Part shown: positions 49,103 to 61,780 of the stretch, one piece after another | Position numbering within the stretch: position 1 is the first letter of the stretch | How the letters are laid out: each line of letters opens with the position of its first letter | DNA from: Pseudolysinimonas kribbensis | GTDB lineage: Bacteria; Actinomycetota; Actinomycetes; Actinomycetales; Microbacteriaceae | Length of the DNA: 64,000 nucleotides | Reading direction: 5' to 3' | Assembly (NCBI RefSeq): GCF_030161895.1 | Contig: NZ_BSVB01000001.1 | Span: 1,550,001-1,614,000 of the forward strand | The notes under the pieces: generated by a model | What the model saw: only the letters and a program-made list of their open reading frames with translations | Told to the model about the DNA's origin: nothing | Databases searched by the model: none | Program-made: the position numbers and the translations under genes

Positions 49103-50181
49103 TCATGCGCCTGCCGTGATGACGGAGGCCTTCGCCCGGCGCCGTCGCGAGATGAACCCCGCGACACTGGCGACGACGACGGAGAAGATGAGGGCGGCGC
49201 CGGTGACGACGCTGATGGTGTCGGAGCCGACGCCGGCGAGCTGCAGCGTTTTGTTCAGCGCCGCGATGAGCACGCCGCCGGCGATCGCTCCGAGCAGGGT
49301 GCCGCGGCCGCCCCAGATCGAGACGCCGCCGAGCACGATGGCCGTGACCACCTGCAGCTCGAGGCCGAGACCGTTGGTGCCGATCGCGTTGCTGTACTGC
49401 AGCGTGTAGTACACGCCCGTCGCCGACGCGACGAGCCCGCTCAGGATGAACAGGGTCAGTCGGGTGCGGTTGACCCGCACGCCCGAGAAGGCGGCGGTCT
49501 CGGGGCTCAGCCCGATCGCGAAGACGCCGCGCCCGAACGGAGTGAAGTGCAGGAGCACCGCGAAGGCGATGGCGAGCACCACGACCGCGACGGTGATGAT
49601 CGGGATCGGCGCCCCGGTGAACAGCGGCGAGCCGACGAACGAGGTGACGTCGATCGGGAACTTCGTGATCGCCGTGGTGCCCAGCAGGCCGACGGCGATG
49701 CCGCGGAACAGCGCCAGCGTGCCGATCGTGACGGCGAGGCTCGGCAGCCCGACGAAGGTGACGAGGACGCCGTTCAGCGCCCCGACGAGTCCCCCGGCGA
49801 CGACGGAGACGATGCCGGCGAGGGGCAGGGCACGCCCGCCTGGAACATCAGGCCGAAGATCGCGCTCGAGAACCCGAGGATGCTGCCCACCGACAGGTCG
49901 ATGTCGCCGGTGATGATGATCAGCGTCACCGGCAGGAGCATGAGCAGGATCGGCGCCGAGTTCAGGATCATCGTCAGGTACGTGTACGGCTGCGCGAAGT
50001 ACGGCACGGTCGTGGTCGCGACGATCAGCAGCAGCACGATGGCGGCGATGATGGCCGCCTCGGTGCGCAGCAGGAGGCGGCGCCAGAGCGGCCGGCCGTG
50101 CGTCCGGTACGAGGCGGCGGCCTTCTCGACGGCGGCCGAGTCCACGGCGGCCGTCGCGGTGGCGGCGGTGGTGTCGCTCAT
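49103..50181 (-). CDS. Rhamnose ABC transporter permease (CUT2, second subunit)
   Basis: An RbsC-type permease of about 359 residues. After a cytoplasmic Ala-rich start (MSDTTAATATAAV) come LLMLLPVTLIIITGDIDLSVGSILGFSS, a hallmark of the BPD_transp_2 family, and GLPSLAVTIGTLALFRGIAVG, LQVVTAIVLGGVSIWGGRGT. The frame breaks near 49828, where GTGCCCTGCC needs one more C (VPLPLAGIVSVVAGG). ATG overlaps the stop of the partner permease. It forms a heterodimer with the protein from 50178-51205. Confidence 0.9.
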
Positions 50182-51205
50182 GCCGCACTCCCCTTCTCTT
50201 GGCCCGGCGGGTTCGGGTGATGAACAGGATGCGGTCGAGCAGGATCGCGCCGACGATGAGGATGCCGACGATGGCCTGCTGCCAGAGGCTCGGCACACCG
50301 AGCACGGGGAGCGCGTTGCTGATGGTCGCGAGGAAGAAGCCGCCCAGCGCGACGCCCCAGATGGTGCCCGAGCCGCCGACGATCGCGACGCCGCCCACGA
50401 CGGCGGCGGCGACGGCCTGCAGCTCATACCCGGTGCCCACCTGCGCGTCGCCGGTGGCGAAGATCGCGAGATAGACGAGCCCGCCGAGGCCGGCCAGGGC
50501 GCCGCTCGTGACGAACGCCGCCAGGGTCAGCCGGCGCTCCCCGAGACCGAACAGGGTGGCGGCCTCCGGGTTGGAGCCGAGCGCGTACAGGTCGCGCCCC
50601 GACCGCCGGCTGGTCATGAACCATCCGATCAGCAGCACGACCACGAGCACGACGAGCAGCAGCACCGGGATGCCGAAGAACTGCAGCGTGCCGAACGAGC
50701 GGTACTGCGCGGGAAGCCAGCTGGAGCGGATGAAGTGCGGCCCGATCCACAGGATCGCGATGCCGCGGTAGGCGTACAGCGTGCCCAGCGTGATCACCAG
50801 GGACGGCACCCGCAGGAAGGCGACCAGCAGGCCGTTGACGAGTCCGAGCACCGCCCCGAGCGCGATCCCGATGAGGATCACCAGCACGATCGGGATGCCG
50901 GGCACGTTGGCGAAGAGGGTGCCCGCCGTGTAGGTCGACAGGCACAGCACCGACCCGACCGACAGGTCGATGTTCCGGGTGATGATGACGATCGCCTCAC
51001 CCAGGCTGATGAGGATCAGGATGGTCGGCTGGCGCAGGAGCTCGCGCCAGCCGCCGTCGCTGAAGAGGAAGCCCGGCTGCGAGATGCTGGTCAGCGCCAC
51101 GAGCGCGACGATGAGGACGACCAGGCCGAGCTCGCGGGCACGGACCAGCTTGCCGAGGAACGACCGCTGGCCGCCGACCGGCGGGAGGGTGTGCGCGACG
51201 CTCAT
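50178..51205 (-). CDS. Rhamnose ABC transporter permease (CUT2, first subunit)
   Basis: A BPD_transp_2 permease of about 342 residues with ILISLGEAIVIITRNIDLSVGSVLCLS, VPSLVITLGTLYAYRGIAILWIG and LQAVAAAVVGGVAIVGGSGTIWG. The natural end is probably TRTRRAKRRGSAA with TGA at 50178, given one more G in the GGGG run near 50200; as sequenced it reads into the next permease. ATG at 51205 overlaps the ATPase stop (ATGA). Confidence 0.9.
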
Positions 51206-52707
51206 GCTGCGGCCTCCGCTGCGTGCGTGGCGGCGAACATGACCTTCTCCGGCGTCGCCGCCTCCCGGGTCAGCTCCGCGGTGATCCGGCCCTCGCGCAC
51301 GACGAGCACGCGATCCGCCATGCCCAGCACCTCCGGCAGCTCGGACGAGATCATCAGCACCGCGACGCCGGTGCCCGCCAGCTCCGAGAGGAGGCGGTGC
51401 ACCTCCGCCTTGGTGCCCACGTCGATGCCGCGCGTCGGCTCGTCGACGATCAGCAGCTTCGGCTGGGTGGCCAGCCATTTGCCGAGCACGACCTTCTGCT
51501 GATTGCCGCCGGAGAGCATCTGCGCCTCGGCGTCGAGTGCGAAGGTCTTCACCTGCAGGCGTGCGGCCCAGGTTCGGGCGCTCGGCTCCTCGCGCGCGGA
51601 GGTGATGAAGCCGAGCCGCGCGAGCTTGTCGCGGATGGCGAGCGTGATGTTGCTCTGCACGCCGGCGGTCATGGCCAGGCCCTGCTTGCGCCGGTCCTCG
51701 GGCACGAAGCCGATGCCCAGCCGCATCGCGACCGCCGGGTTCCTGCCCGGCACCGCCCTGCCGGCGATCCGCACCGATCCGGAGTCGTACGGGTCGACGC
51801 CGAAGACGGCGCGGGCGATCTCGCTGCGGCCGGCGCCGACGAGCCCCGCCAGGCACACGATCTCGCCGGAGCGCACCGTGAAGCTGACGTCGTCGAACAC
51901 GCCGGCGCTCGTGAGGTGCTCCACCTCGAGCACCGGGTCGCCGATCTGCGCCTCCTGCTTCGGGAAGAGGTTGTCGACGCTGCGGCCGACCATCTGCCGG
52001 ATGATCTCGTCCTCCGTGGTGGTCGACGTCTCGTTGGTCGCCACGTAGCTGCCATCGCGCATGACCGTCACGACGTCGCACAGGGCGAACACCTCGTCGA
52101 AGCGGTGCGAGATGAAGATGATGCCGCGGCCCTCGTCGCGCAGCTGACGGGCGATGCCCATCAGGCGCTCGACCTCGACGCCGGACAACGCGGCGGTCGG
52201 CTCGTCCATGATGATGACCCTCGCGCCGACCGAGATCGACTTGGCGATCTCGACGACCTGCTGGTCGGCGATCGAGAGTCCGCGCGCGTCGCGGTCCGGG
52301 TCGATCGGCACGCCGAGTCGCTGGGTCAGCTCGCGGGTCTCGCGCCGCATCCGGGCCCGGTCGAGGGTGCCGAAGCGCGTGTACGGCTGGCGCCCGACGA
52401 ACAGGTTCTCGGCGACCGTCAGGTCGGGGAAGAGCGTCGGCTCCTGATAGATGACCGCGATGCCGGCATCCTTCGCCTCGCGGGTGTTGTGGAAGTCGAC
52501 GCTCTCGCCGTCGAGCAGGAACTCGCCGGCGTCGCGGCGGTACAGGCCGCCGATGATCTTGACCAGCGTCGACTTGCCGGCGCCGTTCTCGCCGATGAGG
52601 GCGTGGATGGAGCCCGCCCGCAGCGTCAGGTCCGCGCCGGCCAGCGCGGCCACCGCGCCGAACGACTTGGTGACGCCGTGCAGTTGAAGCAGCGGTGTGT
52701 CGGTCAT
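51202..52707 (-). CDS. Rhamnose ABC transporter ATP-binding protein (CUT2, two ABC domains)
   Basis: A 501-residue tandem ATPase that powers sugar uptake. Domain 1 has Walker A GENGAGKST, a signature-like LSIADQQVVEIAKSI, and Walker B VIIMDEPTAAL. Domain 2 has the degenerate Walker A LAGLVGAGRSEIAR, signature LSGGNQQKVVLGKWL and Walker B LLIVDEPTRGID. This RbsA-like arrangement, with the first gene starting at 52707 in ATGA overlap, is standard for CUT2 importers of rhamnose or ribose. The rhamnose assignment comes from the cluster. Confidence 0.93.
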   Translation of the reverse strand: MTDTPLLQLHGVTKSFGAVAALAGADLTLRAGSIHALIGENGAGKSTLVKIIGGLYRRDAGEFLLDGESVDFHNTREAKDAGIAVIYQEPTLFPDLTVAENLFVGRQPYTRFGTLDRARMRRETRELTQRLGVPIDPDRDARGLSIADQQVVEIAKSISVGARVIIMDEPTAALSGVEVERLMGIARQLRDEGRGIIFISHRFDEVFALCDVVTVMRDGSYVATNETSTTTEDEIIRQMVGRSVDNLFPKQEAQIGDPVLEVEHLTSAGVFDDVSFTVRSGEIVCLAGLVGAGRSEIARAVFGVDPYDSGSVRIAGRAVPGRNPAVAMRLGIGFVPEDRRKQGLAMTAGVQSNITLAIRDKLARLGFITSAREEPSARTWAARLQVKTFALDAEAQMLSGGNQQKVVLGKWLATQPKLLIVDEPTRGIDVGTKAEVHRLLSELAGTGVAVLMISSELPEVLGMADRVLVVREGRITAELTREAATPEKVMFAATHAAEAAA

Positions 52708-53702
52708 GCGGCTTCCACCTCGATCTCGATCGCGTACGACCTGCTCTCGCCGGGCTCGAGCCGCGGCAGCTCGCCGGCGGCCCGAGCGGCCGCCCGGCCC
52801 TGGATCTGCGCGGTGTTGGCGGGCTCCAGGCCGAGCACGTAGTGCTTGGTCGCGGTGAGCTTCCACTGGAAGATCGCCGGGAGGGCCTCCGAATACCGCA
52901 GCGTCAACGTCAGCCCGCGGGCCTCGTTCGTCACGCGGGCGACGCGGTCGTCGCCGGCGACGTGGACGTACACCTGCTCGCGGGTGCCGACCACCGGCTC
53001 GCCGATCTCGGCCCGGCGATCGAACCCCGCGGCGGCGTCGGGGTCGCGCGGGGCGACCGATCGGGCGGGGATGTCGACGACGGTCCCGGCGTCGAGCAGC
53101 GGCCACCCGAGGTTCACGTGGTACAGGACCATGTGCGGATGGGAGCGCTCGCCCTCATTGGTCACGGTGTCGTCGATCCGGAACGAGGTGGAGCCCACGC
53201 GGGAGGTGATCCGGCGTCGCAGCAGCAGGTTCTCCTGGAAGACGCCGGTCTGGCGCACCTCGCCGGCGACCGTGATCAGCTCGCGGGTGGCGACGACCTC
53301 CGTGACGCGGGCGGGCACGTGGCCGATGCGGCCGTGCATCCCGGCGACGCCGTCCTCGTCGTCGGCGGGCGGGCCGAAGCTGTCCAGCCCGCAGGTCGTG
53401 ACGAGTCCGCCGCCGAAGGTGCGCAACCAGCCGCGGCCCTCCGGCTCGTAGGCGTCGGGGCGGGTGATGCCCGACGCGGAGAGCCATGCGAGCGGCAGGC
53501 CGTTGATCGTGGCCGCCCCGATGTCGAGCGCCCGGTCCGGGTGCACGTCGAACTCGAGGCCGCCGCCGTTGACGACCCGGAGGCGGCGGGCGCCGCGCGC
53601 CGGACCGTCATCCTCCACGAATCGATCGACGCGGGCGACCTGATCGAGCGAACCGACCCGGAGGAGGGCCGACTCGACCGGGGCACCGAAGATGTCAGCC
53701 AA
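52704..53702 (-). CDS. DUF4432 aldose-1-epimerase-like protein
   Basis: A galactose-mutarotase-fold protein of the DUF4432 family, recognised by FDVHPDRALDIGAATINGLPLAWLSASG, RTFGGGLVTTCGLDSFGPP, GMHGRIGHVPARV and MVLYHVNLGWPLLD. It is likely to interconvert sugar anomers or a related step before isomerisation. TTG at 53702, with GGGAG upstream, is used as the start because no ATG/GTG fits; the gene overlaps the stop of the upstream gene by eight bases. It precedes the rhamnose ATPase through an ATGA overlap. Confidence 0.85.
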   Translation of the reverse strand: MADIFGAPVESALLRVGSLDQVARVDRFVEDDGPARGARRLRVVNGGGLEFDVHPDRALDIGAATINGLPLAWLSASGITRPDAYEPEGRGWLRTFGGGLVTTCGLDSFGPPADDEDGVAGMHGRIGHVPARVTEVVATRELITVAGEVRQTGVFQENLLLRRRITSRVGSTSFRIDDTVTNEGERSHPHMVLYHVNLGWPLLDAGTVVDIPARSVAPRDPDAAAGFDRRAEIGEPVVGTREQVYVHVAGDDRVARVTNEARGLTLTLRYSEALPAIFQWKLTATKHYVLGLEPANTAQIQGRAAARAAGELPRLEPGESRSYAIEIEVEAA

Positions 53703-54936
53703 CGGGACCAAGCTCCCGGTTGCCGGGACCGAAGTGCTTGAGGATGACGATGTCGTCGGTCGCGCTGCGATTGCTGATCGTCACGCCGGCGCGCGCTGCC
53801 GCCTCCGAGACGAAGAACTCGTCCTGGCTGAGCTGGCCGTAGCGGATCAGGGTGGCGGCCTGCGCGTCGTGCACGCCGAAGGTGCCGGAGCCCTGCACGA
53901 GGAGGGCGCCGTACGCGTCCTGGTCGGTGACGGTCACGGTCTGGCCGGGGCGCACCGTGAGCTCCTTCGCGCTGAACGAGTTCGAGCGGAAGACGATCCA
54001 GTTCTCCACGTACGCGCTGCCGCCGTCGGCCTCCGAGGTCGCGGTGGCGTACGGCCGCATGAAGCGGTTGGGCACGAAATCCACGTCGACGTTCTTGTCC
54101 CAGTCGAGCAGGTCGGTCACGAACTCGTAGTCGCCGTGGTGATCCTCGGGAACGTCCTTCCAGAGCAGTGCCTCCGGCACCTCCTGGTTGTTGCTCCACG
54201 ATTCGCACATCGCGAACAGGTCGTTCGCGGCCTGCGGCTCGTAGGTGCAGATGCTCGCGGGCGCGTGCAGCACGCCGGCCGGGATGTCCCACCCCGTGCC
54301 AAGTTGCGTGCGGTATCCGAGCGAGAGGTCGGTGATCCGGTTGTCGCCGCCGTCGGCGAAGCGGCGCAGGCGCTCGATGAACTGCTCGCGCGTGACGCCC
54401 GGCTGCAGGCCGAGGAACGAGATCGGCTGAGTGCCGAGGTTGTCGTTCATATGCGGCGAGTAGTAATACGCCTCGGGCTTGCCGACCTTGCCGAGCTGCG
54501 CCGCCATCTCGTCCGTGTGGTGCACGTGCAGCGGCAGCGGCATCAGGTTGTCGAAGAACTTCGAGTACATCGTCCAGGCGCCGAAGGCGTCCCAGAGCCG
54601 GGAGCCGATCACGTCGGCGCGGTGGTGCGCGACGAACTCGTCGAACGGGAGCAGGCCGCCGTCGGGGTCGACGACGAGGCTGAGCCCCTCATGAGCACCG
54701 GTCAGCGGTCCGTTGTCGGCGCGGATCGCGGAGGCGAGCCAGCGCTCGTCGATGCCGCCGCGCCCCTGACCCAGCGGGAAGTAGTCGTCGGGGTGCAGGC
54801 GGATGCGCTTGCCCGGCGTGCAGAACGCGCGCGGCACCCAGGCCGGAGCGAGACGGACGATGCCGTCGCCGGCCTCCAGTGCGCGGTCGTAGGCACTGGC
54901 GGATGTCACGACGTTGTCGTAGGCCTCTGAGCTCAT
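53695..54936 (-). CDS. Type I phosphomannose-isomerase-like cupin protein
   Basis: A 413-residue double-cupin protein distantly like class I mannose-6-phosphate isomerase. It has a metal site in LMPLPLHVHHTDEMAAQLG, the region GWDIPAGVLHAPASICTYEPQ, and a second cupin near TVRPGQTVTVTDQDAYGALLVQGSG. It is the first gene of the long minus-strand operon leading into the rhamnose importer. It may isomerise a free sugar taken up by that importer; the actual reaction is unknown. Confidence 0.72.
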   Translation of the reverse strand: MSSEAYDNVVTSASAYDRALEAGDGIVRLAPAWVPRAFCTPGKRIRLHPDDYFPLGQGRGGIDERWLASAIRADNGPLTGAHEGLSLVVDPDGGLLPFDEFVAHHRADVIGSRLWDAFGAWTMYSKFFDNLMPLPLHVHHTDEMAAQLGKVGKPEAYYYSPHMNDNLGTQPISFLGLQPGVTREQFIERLRRFADGGDNRITDLSLGYRTQLGTGWDIPAGVLHAPASICTYEPQAANDLFAMCESWSNNQEVPEALLWKDVPEDHHGDYEFVTDLLDWDKNVDVDFVPNRFMRPYATATSEADGGSAYVENWIVFRSNSFSAKELTVRPGQTVTVTDQDAYGALLVQGSGTFGVHDAQAATLIRYGQLSQDEFFVSEAAARAGVTISNRSATDDIVILKHFGPGNRELGPVG

Positions 54937-54993
54937 CGATGACGCTCTTCCTGGTTCAGGCGTCGCCGTCGTGGCGACGCTGCCGATCGATTG

Positions 54994-55006
54994 GGTTCAA
55001 TGAACC
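54994..55006. promoter_or_regulatory. Inverted repeat in the divergent promoter region of the rhamnose operon and deoR-type gene
   Basis: GGTTC-AAT-GAACC is a perfect 5+3+5 palindrome, 58 bases before the PMI-like gene start. It is probably the operator for the 11-kb minus-strand operon. It differs from the rhaI palindrome, so the two may bind different regulators. Confidence 0.6.
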
Positions 55007-55154
55007 ACGTCCGGGGACAGTAACACCGCGTCCCGGCTGCGTCAATATTCCGGATCGACACACGTTCGTTCCCCGCCAGAATCAGGCATCGGGGCCCTCT
55101 CCTGTTACAATTGGAGGTGAAGTTAACATCAGACTCACACGCGAAGGGGCAACC

Positions 55155-58067
<2,913 letters not shown>

Positions 58068-58074
58068 GCGCCCC

Positions 58075-59508
58075 GTGACCGGAGGGGCCGTCGCCGCCAT
58101 CGACCTCGGCGCGAGCAGCGGGCGCGTGGTGCTGGGGCGGATCGACGACGGCATCGTGCGGCTGGACATCCTGGAGCGCTTCGCGAACACGCCGGTGCGC
58201 GTGTGGGAGGGCTCGGGCTCCGGACTGCACTGGAACCTGCTCGAGCTGTACCGGCCGATCCTGCAGGGGCTTCGCCGGGCGGTCGCCGCCGAGCCCGGGC
58301 TGCGCAGCATCGGCATCGATTCGTGGGGGCTCGACTACGGCATCCTGCGCGACGGGGCCCTGCTCGGCAACCCGTACTCCTACCGCGACGAGCGCACCGC
58401 CGGCGGCGTGCGGGCGACGCACGAGCTGATCGCGCCCGAGGAGCTGTACGCGATCAGCGGGCTCCAGTTCATGCCGATCAACTCGATCTACCAGTTCACC
58501 GCCGACCGTCTCGCCGGTCGCCTCCAGCCCGGTGACACGGCCCTCCTCATCCCCGATCTGATCGGGTACTGGCTCACCGGCGAGGTGATCGCCGAGCGGA
58601 CCAACGCATCGACCACCGGGCTGCTCGACGTGCGCGCGCGCACCTGGTCGGCGAGCCTGGCCGACCGCCTCGGGCTCTCCGCCGGCCTGCTGCCTCCGAT
58701 CGTCGACCCTGGCACGGAGGTCGGGACCCTGCTCCGGCCCGTCGAGGTCGAGGTCGGGGCCTCGGTGCCCGTCGTCACGGTGGGCTCGCACGACACGGCC
58801 TCCGCGGTCGTCGGCGTTCCCGCCCTCGACGACGACTACGCCTACATCTCGTGCGGCACGTGGGCCCTCGTGGGGGTCGAGCTCGACGGCCCGGTGCTCG
58901 ACGACGCGGCTCGTGTCGCCAACTTCACGAACGAGGCGGGCCTCGACGGCCGCATCCGGTTCCTGCAGAACATCACCGGCCTCTGGCTGCAGTCCGAGAG
59001 CATCCGCACCTGGGAGCGCGACGGCCGCGACATCGACCTGACCGCGCTCCTCGAGGCCGCCGAGGCGCTCGGCACGGGATCGCTGTTCGATGCGAACGAC
59101 CCGCGCTTGCTTCCGCCGGGCGACATGCCCGCCCGGATCGCGCAGTGCTGCCGCGAGGCCGGGCAACCGGTGCCGCAGAACCCCGCGGAGTTCGTGCGGG
59201 CGATCAACCAGAGCCTCGCCGAGGCGTTCGCGGTGGCGGTGCGCACGGCGGCCGACCTGTCGGGCAAGGATGTGAAGGTGATCCACGTGGTCGGTGGCGG
59301 CTCGCAGAACGCCCTGCTCTGCCGGTTGACGGCCGACCGCAGCGGACTCCCCGTCGTCGCGGGACCCGTCGAGGCGACCGCGCTCGGCAACGTCATGTCG
59401 CAGGCCCGCACGGCGGGACTCGTCACCGGCGGTCTCGACACGCTGCGCGCGACGGTCGCGCGGTCCACGTCGCTGCGCCGCTACGAGCCGAGAAGCGGTG
59501 CTCGATGA
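58075..59508 (+). CDS. rhaB: Rhamnulokinase (first copy)
   Basis: Phosphorylates L-rhamnulose at C1. A 477-residue FGGY kinase with VAAIDLGASSGRVVLG, SIGIDSWGLDYGILRDGALLGNPYSYRDERT, YWLTGEVIAERTNASTTGLLD, VTVGSHDTASAVVGVP and HVVGGGSQNALLCRLTADRSGLPVVAGPVEATALGN, all characteristic of rhamnulokinases. GTG at 58075 is eight bases after the aldolase stop. Its stop overlaps the start of a second rhamnulokinase gene. Confidence 0.93.
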   Translation: MTGGAVAAIDLGASSGRVVLGRIDDGIVRLDILERFANTPVRVWEGSGSGLHWNLLELYRPILQGLRRAVAAEPGLRSIGIDSWGLDYGILRDGALLGNPYSYRDERTAGGVRATHELIAPEELYAISGLQFMPINSIYQFTADRLAGRLQPGDTALLIPDLIGYWLTGEVIAERTNASTTGLLDVRARTWSASLADRLGLSAGLLPPIVDPGTEVGTLLRPVEVEVGASVPVVTVGSHDTASAVVGVPALDDDYAYISCGTWALVGVELDGPVLDDAARVANFTNEAGLDGRIRFLQNITGLWLQSESIRTWERDGRDIDLTALLEAAEALGTGSLFDANDPRLLPPGDMPARIAQCCREAGQPVPQNPAEFVRAINQSLAEAFAVAVRTAADLSGKDVKVIHVVGGGSQNALLCRLTADRSGLPVVAGPVEATALGNVMSQARTAGLVTGGLDTLRATVARSTSLRRYEPRSGAR

Positions 59509-60941
59509 CCCCCGCCCGCCTCTCCGGCAGCGTCGCCGCGGTCGACCTCGGCGCGACGAGCGGCCGGGTGGTGCTCGGCCACGTCGGCGGCGGGGAGCTG
59601 CGGCTGACCGACGTCGCCCGGTTCGCGAACCAGCCCGTGCGCACGCTCGACGGCCTGCACTGGAGCGTGCTCGAGCTCTACCGCGACGTCGTCGAGGGGC
59701 TCGCGGCGGCCACGCGCCAGGAGCCGCAGCTCGCGAGCATCGGCATCGACTCCTGGGCCGTCGACTACGGCCTGCTGCGCGGAGGGCGGCTGCTCGGCGA
59801 TCCCTACGCCTACCGCGACGAGCGCAACGCCGCCGCCGTCGACATCGTGCACGGGACGATCGGCGCCGACGAGCTCTATCGGCGCAACGGCCTGCAGCAC
59901 CTGCCCTTCAACTCGCTCTTCCAGCTCACCGCCGACCGGACCGCCGGCGTGCTCGACCTCGCCGACGCGTTCCTGCTGCTGCCCGACCTGCTCGGCTACT
60001 GGCTCACCGGGAGCAGCGTCGCCGAGCGCACCAACGCCTCGACGACCGGGCTCGTCGGCGTCGAGAGCGGCGCGTGGGACGCCGACCTCATCGAGCGGCT
60101 GGCGCTGCGACCGGAGATCTTCCGCCCGCTCGTCGACGCGGGGACCGACCTCGGCGGGCTCGCGCCGACCGCGGTGCGCGGGGTGGGCGCGACGCGTGCG
60201 CGGGTGAGCGCCGTCGGATCGCACGACACCGCCTCGGCCGTGGTCGCGATCCCGGCGACCGGACCCGACTTCGCCTACATCTCGAGCGGCACCTGGTCGC
60301 TCGTCGGCGTCGAGCTGGAGCGCCCGGTGCTGAGCGACGCGTCGCGGGAGGCCGGCTTCACCAACGAGGGCGGCGTCGACGGGCGAGTGCGCTACCTGCA
60401 CAACGTCATGGGCCTGTGGCTGCTGACCGAGTGCATCCGCGACTGGGAGCGGTCGGGGGAGACGGTCTCGCTCGCGGCCCTGCTCGAGCAGGCCGGCGCG
60501 GTGACCGCGGACGTGCCGGTCTTCGACGCCGACGACGAGGCCTTCCTCGCGCCGGGAGACATGCCGGCCCGGATCGCCGCGTGGCTCACGGCGCACGACC
60601 GGCCGGTGCCGGCATCCCGCGCCGAGCTCGTGCGCTCGATCCTGCAGAGCCTCGCGAACGCCTACGCCGGCGCGGTGCGCAGCGCCGCCCGGCTGAGCGG
60701 CCGTGACGTGGGCGTCGTGCACATCGTCGGCGGCGGATCGCAGAACGCACTGCTCTGCCAGCTCACCGCCGACGCGACCGGGCTCCCGGTGCTCGCGGGA
60801 CCGGTCGAGGCGACGGCGATCGGCAACGTGCTCGTGCAGGCGCGCGCGCTCGGCTTCGCGTCCGGTGATCTGGAGGCGCTGCGCGCGCTCGTCGTGCGCG
60901 CCTTCCCCGTGACGACCTATCGCCCGCGGTCGTCTCACTAG
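59505..60941 (+). CDS. Rhamnulokinase paralogue (second copy)
   Basis: A 478-residue FGGY kinase with the same rhamnulokinase signatures as its neighbour (VAAVDLGATSGRVVLG, SIGIDSWAVDYGLLRGGRLLGDPYAYRDERN, YWLTGSSVAERTNASTTGLV, HIVGGGSQNALLCQLTADATGLPVLAG). It starts by ATGA overlap with the first copy. The two are clearly related but diverged through the sugar-binding half (for example INSIYQF against FNSLFQL). A tandem duplication, with one copy serving a different 6-deoxyketose, is likely. Confidence 0.9.
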   Translation: MTPARLSGSVAAVDLGATSGRVVLGHVGGGELRLTDVARFANQPVRTLDGLHWSVLELYRDVVEGLAAATRQEPQLASIGIDSWAVDYGLLRGGRLLGDPYAYRDERNAAAVDIVHGTIGADELYRRNGLQHLPFNSLFQLTADRTAGVLDLADAFLLLPDLLGYWLTGSSVAERTNASTTGLVGVESGAWDADLIERLALRPEIFRPLVDAGTDLGGLAPTAVRGVGATRARVSAVGSHDTASAVVAIPATGPDFAYISSGTWSLVGVELERPVLSDASREAGFTNEGGVDGRVRYLHNVMGLWLLTECIRDWERSGETVSLAALLEQAGAVTADVPVFDADDEAFLAPGDMPARIAAWLTAHDRPVPASRAELVRSILQSLANAYAGAVRSAARLSGRDVGVVHIVGGGSQNALLCQLTADATGLPVLAGPVEATAIGNVLVQARALGFASGDLEALRALVVRAFPVTTYRPRSSH

Positions 60942-60951
60942 CCTGGCGAGC

Positions 60952-61709
60952 GTGACCGACCCAGAGCGCATCGCCTACGGACCCCTCGAGCTGAACTACG
61001 GGCTCCTCCATCGCGCGACCGGCCCCTCCCGGGGCACCGTGGTGCTGATCCACGGCGGATTCTGGCGGTTCCGGCCCGAATACATGGACGGCCCCGTGCC
61101 GCTCGGCGCGGCGTTCGCCGAGCGCGGCTGGGATGTCTGGGAGCCCGAGTACCGCGCCCTCGGCGCCGGCGGCGGCTGGCCCGCCACCCTCGACGACGTG
61201 GCGGCCGCGATCGACCACCTCGCCGAGCTGCACGCGTCGCACGGCATCGCCGCCGACGCACCCGTCACGGTCGGCCACAGCGCGGGGGCCATCTCGCCGT
61301 CTGGGCGACCACCCGCGACGAGCCGCGCGTACCGGTGCGCGCCGCGATCAGTCTCGCGGGGGTGCTCGACCTGGCGCTCGGCGAGCGCGAGGGCATCGGC
61401 ACCGGGGCGGTCGTGGGGTTCCTCGGCGGCACATCGGCCGAGCATCCGGAGCGCTACGCCGCGGCGGACCCGGCCGCGCGCATCGTGCCGGACGCCCGGG
61501 TGCGGATCGTGCACGGCGACACCGACGACGTGGTGCCGATTTCGCAGGCGCACGCGTACGTCGCCGAGGCGACCGCGGCCGGTCAGGACGCGCGGCTCGA
61601 CGCCGTCGCGGGCGACCACGACGTCGTCATCGACCCCGCCGATCCGAGCTTCGCGATGACACTCGCCGCGCTGGAGGAACTCACCGTGCCCCACCCGCCG
61701 GTCGGGTAG
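60952..61709 (+). CDS. Alpha/beta hydrolase
   Basis: A small esterase-type hydrolase: [20 protein letters not shown] (HGGxW oxyanion motif), nucleophile elbow [20 protein letters not shown] (after adding a G to the GGGGG run at 61284), the Asp in [14 protein letters not shown], and His in [12 protein letters not shown]. The restored length is about 252 residues. It resembles kynurenine-formamidase-like and carbohydrate-ester hydrolases. Its position at the end of the rhamnose genes may mean removal of acetyl or other esters. TAGCCT lies eleven bases before GTG at 60952. Confidence 0.8.
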
Positions 61710-61747
61710 CGCCGTCGGCGCGTATCGAGGCCTCGGCGCCGCGCGAC

Positions 61748-61780
61748 ATTGTTCGACAATCTGCTACCTTGTCGAGCAAT
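61748..61780. promoter_or_regulatory. Two GntR-type operators at the promoter of the GntR-lactate dehydrogenase pair
   Basis: ATTGT-TCG-ACAAT at 61748-61760 is a perfect palindrome. The reverse strand of 61768-61780 reads ATTGCTCGACAAG, 11 of 13 identical. TACCTT lies between them as the -10 element and the second site covers the start codon, so autorepression is likely. Confidence 0.65.
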
